Positions 55,490 through 64,000 of a stretch of DNA of 64,000 nt are shown here, piece by piece. The stretch lies in contig OU964918.1 in the NCBI GenBank assembly GCA_918807975.1, positions 57,830,477 through 57,894,476 on the forward strand, written 5' to 3'. Position numbers and translations under genes: made by a program. Position 1 is the stretch's first letter, and every line of letters begins with the position of its first letter. The notes beneath the pieces are model-generated. The model worked only from the letters and a program-made list of their open reading frames with translations. It was not told the origin of the DNA and searched no databases. This stretch comes from Aplidium turbinatum. Taxonomy: Eukaryota; Chordata; Ascidiacea; Aplousobranchia; Polyclinidae.

Positions 55490-58400
55490 AGGCACATATT
55501 CACCTGCTAGATATTAAAGTGAACGGGAAGTTGGGTTCCCATTTCCAGCTTACATATTTCACAATTTTCATAATTGAATATTTGTCGATCTACACTACAG
55601 TAGCCTATAGTATCTCCCTCTTGCCTACTTATCTGCAAGCAAGTTTACGGTAACACTTCACGTTTGTACGCATAAATAAAATGCAAGGACCTTTTAGCAA
55701 AAGATGGGTATGTTTCCATGAATGAGTCACCCCTGGGTGAAGTGTATGAGCTCCTTTTGACAACTGTACGCTGTACGACGATAACTCTTATCTTGTCAGT
55801 GGTAAGATAGAAAAAATATGTCGTTACGTTTACCATCAGAAGACGTTGAAGCTTTGTTAATCTGAAGATTTATATGTAACAGTTGCTCATAAAAATAGAA
55901 CTGTTTCAGGTTGCATTATATTTGCGGAGACAGATGTTGAAGAAATATGAAGAGCCTGCAGATAGTTTCACCACTTGCAGACATTATGTGATAATCTATT
56001 GCTTACAACGACAGTTTGTGGTGAGATAAACAATACAGTATAAGCCGGAGTGTGAGAAAGGAAGTTAGCTCCATTTTTTTAAAACTTAAGATGGTCAATA
56101 ATTAACTGTCCGTTCTTTCTTTTCTTCCTTCATAGTCATGTCAGATCGCTTGCTCAATGCAAAGTCAAATTAAATATGCTCTTACTTTGTGTGTAACTTG
56201 AGCAAACAGGACAGCACACTCTTTACTTTTGCTGTTTTAAGTTTGCTAAAAAATATCAATACCTCGCATCAAGTTTGCAGAAATGCAACGTTCATATTCG
56301 TTTATTACAAAAGGTATTTCAATATAAAATCATGATCTTAAACCATCATGATCTTAAAAATGTCAATCAAATTTTAAAGCAAAATCGTCACGTAGACAAA
56401 AAAAAAAGACAAAAGTCTTTAATAAAATGAAGGTCTTCAAAACGAAATTATTACCACACCCCAGAAGAAAGCCCTGACTGAAATTATTTAAATTTTTTAA
56501 AACAAAATGCTTTTCTTATCTGAAGATGTGTCATTTTAGATCCAAAAAGTTTCACCTGCAGAACTTCAGTCATGTGAAAACCAAGAATGCAGTTGATCCA
56601 ATAATCCAGTATGCAAATTGTATTACGCTGCAATACAGCAAGCTTAAAAAGTATTTATTTCTTCAATGCCTAAAATGATTGATTGTGATGACGTCTATCA
56701 TCAGACCACGAAGAATTTCGCCACACAATAATCTCGAAGCTGTGACATGCTTTTGAAAGTTTACAACAGTATTATGGTTGAGAAAGCTCAAGTATAAACC
56801 TGTGTCATGTGGCTTTTGTTTACACCCAGCAAAGGTGGTTAATTTTATATCGCTTCAACGTCTGCCTACATTAAAACAACGTTTGGCTTCTCTAGAGACA
56901 AGAACACGATGTGAAATAGGCATATTTTTTCTGGTAATACACTTTTTCTTGCTGAATGTTAGCATGCAAAATCAGCATGCTAGAACATCGCACATTGGTG
57001 GTGCGTTTTTTTAAATGTTGGAATTAAAAAAAAACTACTGCACATTTACCAAGATAATTGAAAAGCCTGAAGCAGTCAGTTAATTTTCTCCATCAATTTG
57101 CACTTTTCAGAACGGCTGTTAGCAAATGAAATCTGCATTAAAAGCACAGCTGCCTGAATCATGCTAATTTATCAAGAGTTGGCTGATTGTTTTTGCGTCT
57201 TATGCTTTTGCAACGACCTACAGTTATACAAAACAAAGAAAAACATAAAACAAATTTAATTTCCAGCAGTGTAGTTTTACAGTGTAATGGTTGTACACTG
57301 TACAGTAATGGGGTCAAAATTGCAACAATCTAAGGTCAAAATAAACGCACTTCGAAAATTTCATGACGTTGTTTTGAGATTCTCTTGTGTTTCGAAGGTC
57401 CATAAAAGCGAAATGGTAGGCACTTAAACATAAAAAAACTTTTGTAAGACAAATGAATTATTGGACCATTCAGAAGATACAAGAACAGAGTTTAAACTAA
57501 TCAGAAGTTGCAAGGAAAACAGAGAAAACATTTCTGATATGAAGTAAAGTCGGCGTTTCGTCATCCACAGCTTGGCGTTGTAAAGGGTTAATGCAGTGTT
57601 AGGCATTTCGACGACATGTGTTCGATTCCCACCCAAACCATAAATCTTTTTCCTCTGTAATTACCACACAAAGTTCAAAGTAGGATCAACTCTCTGGCTG
57701 AATGATAGAAGAATCGCAATTGAACGTTCTGATTGGTTGGCGGTGTCATCGGGTCTTACAAGAAATTGCCATGTTTAAGTGGCTACCAAGCGAAATACTT
57801 TAAATTAGAGTTTTAAGCAAAAAAAACATCATTTGTGAAACAAATACCATTTTAAAATAAAGAAACTCCTTGTTTTGAAACTTTATATTTAAACAAAAAA
57901 AAAGGTTGCGAGATTTAAAAGTAGGCTACGTTGAAAATTATTCTTTTTCGTGTTACCAGTTCCGACAGTTTAAGATTTTCTTTTTGTAGTTGCCATGTTC
58001 ATGCTAATTTAAATCGTTTCCAACAATTTCTGCTTGTTAGCCGCATCTTTGTTATACTGTCTTCAACCAAATCGAAACCACAATCTTTTGTGTTAAGGCT
58101 TTCAAATCTCCTCGTTAAATTAATGAATAACAACATGGTTGCCAGCCTAGGTGGGAGGCATACAAAGAAGGCTACCCGTAGCGCATGTTTCATATTTACC
58201 ATTACCATTTTCCACAACAAGAGATACTTTTGTTACATCAATTTTACTTAAAACAACGTTGTACATCTAGTATGGGGTTATTGTTTGCAAGTAACACTTT
58301 GCAGTTTAATCAAAACTTCTCAACCTTAGTTGCAGCTTTGTACAGTATTTAGTGCCTATATCTCTGCTGCGCTTCTGCCACGATAAACGAACACACCTCT

Positions 58401-58830
58401 ACCTCGGGGGCATTGGGCTTGAGCTTTTGAAGCAGAAAAAAGTTTCAAAACGCCAAGCAGCATGAAAAAATACCACAAAAACTTTAATCTGGTATCAATT
58501 TGAAAGACACAAAAGCACAGTAAAAACACATTGTTTTTTCTCATCTTCCTTAGAAAGCGTTTTTTTTTTTAGGTTGAATGGCTGGAATCGATTGGAAGGG
58601 TTGTATCAAAACGTTTTCATATTATGAGGAAAGTGTTCTTTCTTGCATTAAGCAACCCAGATAAGTCCACAATGCGTCCCATCGGAAATATAATACATCC
58701 GCTAGTGGTAAAGTAACAAACAAAGAAATGAAACCACTGACTTTCACTTATTTAAAAAAAGTCTCAGATTTTTCAAGGCTCGGTGCTTCTTCGTGTTTCG
58801 TGTCACAATTTACAAAAGGTCCCTGATACC
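55490..58830. other. intergenic
   Basis: No gene recognised. A left-half palindromic MITE fragment lies at about 56824-56880 (cacccagcaaaggtggttaa). Confidence 0.5.
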
Positions 58831-58831
58831 C

Positions 58832-58905
58832 CAGACAGAAAATCAGACGTTTCTTTACACTGATTCAACGTTGGCGTCTGCATCTGATACACAATCGACT
58901 GGAAT
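58832..58905. mobile_element. palindromic MITE, left half
   Basis: ccccagacagaaaatcagac and tttacactgattcaacgttg. Confidence 0.6.
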
Positions 58906-59179
58906 GCTTGCAATCTGCTTCGTGAGCAGATTTTTACTTTGTAGATGTAGTCGAGCTATGGTCATTTATACTATTGTTGCATCGTGCATCAAGCTCAGCC
59001 AGTTGTTGCTATTGCATTTGATCATGTGGGTATTTTTAGTTAATTTTGATTTATCCCTAGATAGCAGGCGCTTAAAATTCCCTGCATAACCTGCTGGCTA
59101 TTTCTGGGCCTGGACGCCGCGCTGTCTATGAGGTCATCGTTACCATGACGGCCCTGTTGGGAAAGCTAAAACGGCATCG

Positions 59180-59285
59180 GTTACGTCACGTCGCGTGACA
59201 TCAGGCTGGAGATGCGAGAGAGACGAAGGTCGTTTGAAAGACGCGAAGAGAAAAAAAGGCGCCTATGACGTCATCACGTGATGAA
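59180..59285 (+). promoter_or_regulatory. CRE/E-box cluster
   Basis: A full CRE palindrome, tgacgtca (59266-59273), is followed without a gap by tcacgtga (59274-59281). A further CRE-like tacgtcacg lies near 59182. A candidate enhancer or promoter about 3.4 kb upstream of ERR exon 1; target unknown. Confidence 0.35.
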
Positions 59286-61329
59286 GTATTGCGAAATTAA
59301 GGTTAACGCGTCAGTGTGTGCGTAGCAGGGCAGCGGTGGTAACCTACGTCAGCTCAGCCAACAGCAGTCATCAAAATTTAATGGGAGGCTGCAGTAAAAA
59401 AGAAGGCATTCTTTTCACTGGATTGCATTTGCTACTTCTAAACAGCCAGAAACAGTTTGTTTGGAAGGTAAAAACCCCAGGTATTTTTTCGAATTTGGCA
59501 GCTTGTGCAAAGTGGTCATTGCCGGCATTCTAGCTGAGCCTTGTAAAGTTCTCGCGTTCATAGCCACCACGCGCACTTGAGAAGAAAGCCTTTGTGACAG
59601 CTCAGCATTAAAAAAGAACTCGACGCGGGGTCCAAAATCCAACTAAGGTTGGCTATGTTTGTTCAGAAAGTTTTTCTGACTCTCTCGTTTCGAACGAAAT
59701 CACGCGTCTCTGCCTAACGGCAACCGCAATCCGATACTTTAAAGCTGAGTTAGCCATGTTGATTACACGTTAATTTGTATTGATTCAATGCTATAACATT
59801 TCTCAAAACTGTTAAGAGTGTTGACAGATTTTTTCACTTTGTTAGCGTTGTAATCGAACACCGGCGCTAAGCAAAGATCGCGCCACCAAAGCAGGTTTTC
59901 TCATTCAAAACTGCTTTATGCTTTACCAACATAAACTAACATGCAATTAACAATAAAACAAGTATTTCGATAATTAGCACAGATCGAAATGAAGTAGCTT
60001 GCTAAAACCTGCTCGGGATGTTTCTTGGAGCAAGTGTTATTTGTGGCGTTGCGTTCTATTAACTTTCAGTTGACGTAAAAACAACTTCTGTCATTTTACT
60101 GAACAGATAAAAAAAAACAATACATTGTTTCATCTGGTTGGCAAAAATCGAAGGTAAAATCAATACATGCCTTGTCAAGTGCTTTCTTCGTACAAAAACG
60201 ACAATCGCTGCTTGATTTATTAACTTTTTACCAAAAAGAAATCGATTTATTATAAACTAACGTTGATAATACGTTTGTCAAAACTATTTCTTGGGGGACA
60301 CGAGGTGATTGCACTTGATCAAGTTGATGTTCTTGAAGCGACTGCATTAAACCGATTAAAGGCAGGATATAGCTGCTTACGAAAGCAAAATATAAGAAGT
60401 CAAAAATTTAAGACACAGAAAGACTTCAAGTTTGTATGATGCACTTTGAACAATTTCGTCCATGCCTGAACGACATGGCAATTTTGAGAGGATTGGGTGG
60501 TTGCGTATTCCAATAGAAATTACGAACAGCACAATTATTTAGTAAGCTCGTCTGTCAATTTCGTAAATGTTATGCAACAAACCTGTTATCTTGCACGAGC
60601 GCAAAATTTATGTAAATAATTTTTGAAACACCTTGAGGCTTAACATCAAAATTTTCGTTTTCACAGGTCGAATCAAAAACTTACGACAAAGCCACCGATT
60701 TGATTTATTTCATCCAGTCTTTCATATAAAAGTTGATATGACACGATATCTTACGATTAGTGAATTGAAACGCCAACATTTATAAAAGCCTTACCTTTCA
60801 TATAAATTAACTTTTCGTTGCGTATAAAACGGAATCTATTCATAGGTGATCGACGTTTAGTATATTAATTAGCATTTAAGTGCCAATAATTTCAATTCAA
60901 TATTCCTGGTGAAACTGAACTTGGATTTTTGGTTCGTTAAAAAGTCAAAGAAGTTGTATAACAGACTTTAAGCAAGCTCTATCTTACCGAACCATCTTGC
61001 ACCGCTGTGCGGCAGCAGTTCCAACGGCAGGTAAATTATTAATGTGGAATAACTTTAAGCTTATGTTAATGCTGTCGGTTTATCTTGTTTCATCGGCGAG
61101 CATTTTCTTCCAAATGTTTTGATGACGTCAGGGTGTGTTTTCCGCTCAATATATCATCGTTGCGTGTTCATCACGCAATAATTACAAGGGGGCATTGACC
61201 ACTGAGTCGAATTTGTTGACATAAAGGACAACACCACCCCCTTTTCATTCATCCTGGTTTATATAACTCGTTGACAGGTAAAATCTTGTTTTCCTTATAT
61301 GGTCAATGCCTGCAAGTTGTTGTCACTTT

Positions 61330-61414
61330 TCAGACTGCAATTCAACCTTGTTTTACATTAATTCAACGTCTACACACGTTGAATCAATGTAAAAAGCAGT
61401 TAATTTGCTGTCAA
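61330..61414. mobile_element. palindromic MITE, same family
   Basis: ttttacattaattcaacgtc, then tacacacgttgaatcaatgt; in the ERR upstream region. Confidence 0.75.

Positions 61415-64000
<2,586 letters not shown>

Noticed and set aside
57572-57645. tRNA-like segment on the plus strand
   Set aside because: It has a good B box (tgttcgattccc) but no matching acceptor stem; not called a gene.

Overview
This is animal nuclear DNA: AT-rich, with short exons bounded by GT/AG introns and about half the sequence made of small mobile elements. Four conserved animal genes are recognisable, all on the + strand: the 3' half of numb (five exons, 1327-7763), an intronless GNB1L-type WD40 gene (19472-20506), a complete 20-exon RTEL1 DNA helicase gene (25901-42100), and the first coding exon of an estrogen-related receptor (62641-63310, running on past the window). 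The gene set, the AT richness and two coding starts lying at or just after a splice-acceptor-like site lead me to an invertebrate chordate, most likely a tunicate. That is an inference, not something the sequence proves.

Layout: 1-7763 numb exons, with introns full of SINEs, MITEs and hAT-like elements. 7764-19471 is a gene-poor stretch of nested transposons. 19472-20506 is GNB1L. 20507-25900 holds SINEs, a catalytic-domain-less psq-type transposase gene, and the RTEL1 upstream region. 25901-42100 is RTEL1; its introns carry nested long-inverted-repeat elements, three LINE 3' tails, and a whole 2.7-kb element with 387-bp inverted repeats and two ORFs. 42101-62640 is gene-poor, with a deleted mariner, five hAT-type MITEs and a 0.7-kb foldback element. 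62641-63310 is ERR exon 1. Beyond numb endocytic sorting, RTEL1 telomere and recombination control, GNB1L kinase-complex assembly and ERR metabolic transcription, the four genes have no obvious joint pathway.

The most unusual item is a ~370-bp-arm inverted repeat at 17263-18085, inside a hAT-like element. Its two arms differ almost only by one kind of change. In the first ~135 aligned columns I count by hand about 61 sites that would form G-U pairs in a + strand RNA, 1 reverse transition and 3 transversions. The arms are poor in A on the + strand, the loop is not, and the A's that remain mostly follow G or C. This is what heavy A-to-I (ADAR-like) editing of a double-stranded RNA hairpin would look like if it were copied back into DNA. 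Second is the self-contained element at 38549-41224, with long inverted repeats, an 8-bp target duplication and two ORFs of an unrecognised protein family.

I saw no LTR retroelement, virus-derived gene, CRISPR array or confident functional tRNA or rRNA gene. Splice sites were read by eye, but the reading frame closes across all 5 numb exons and all 20 RTEL1 exons.
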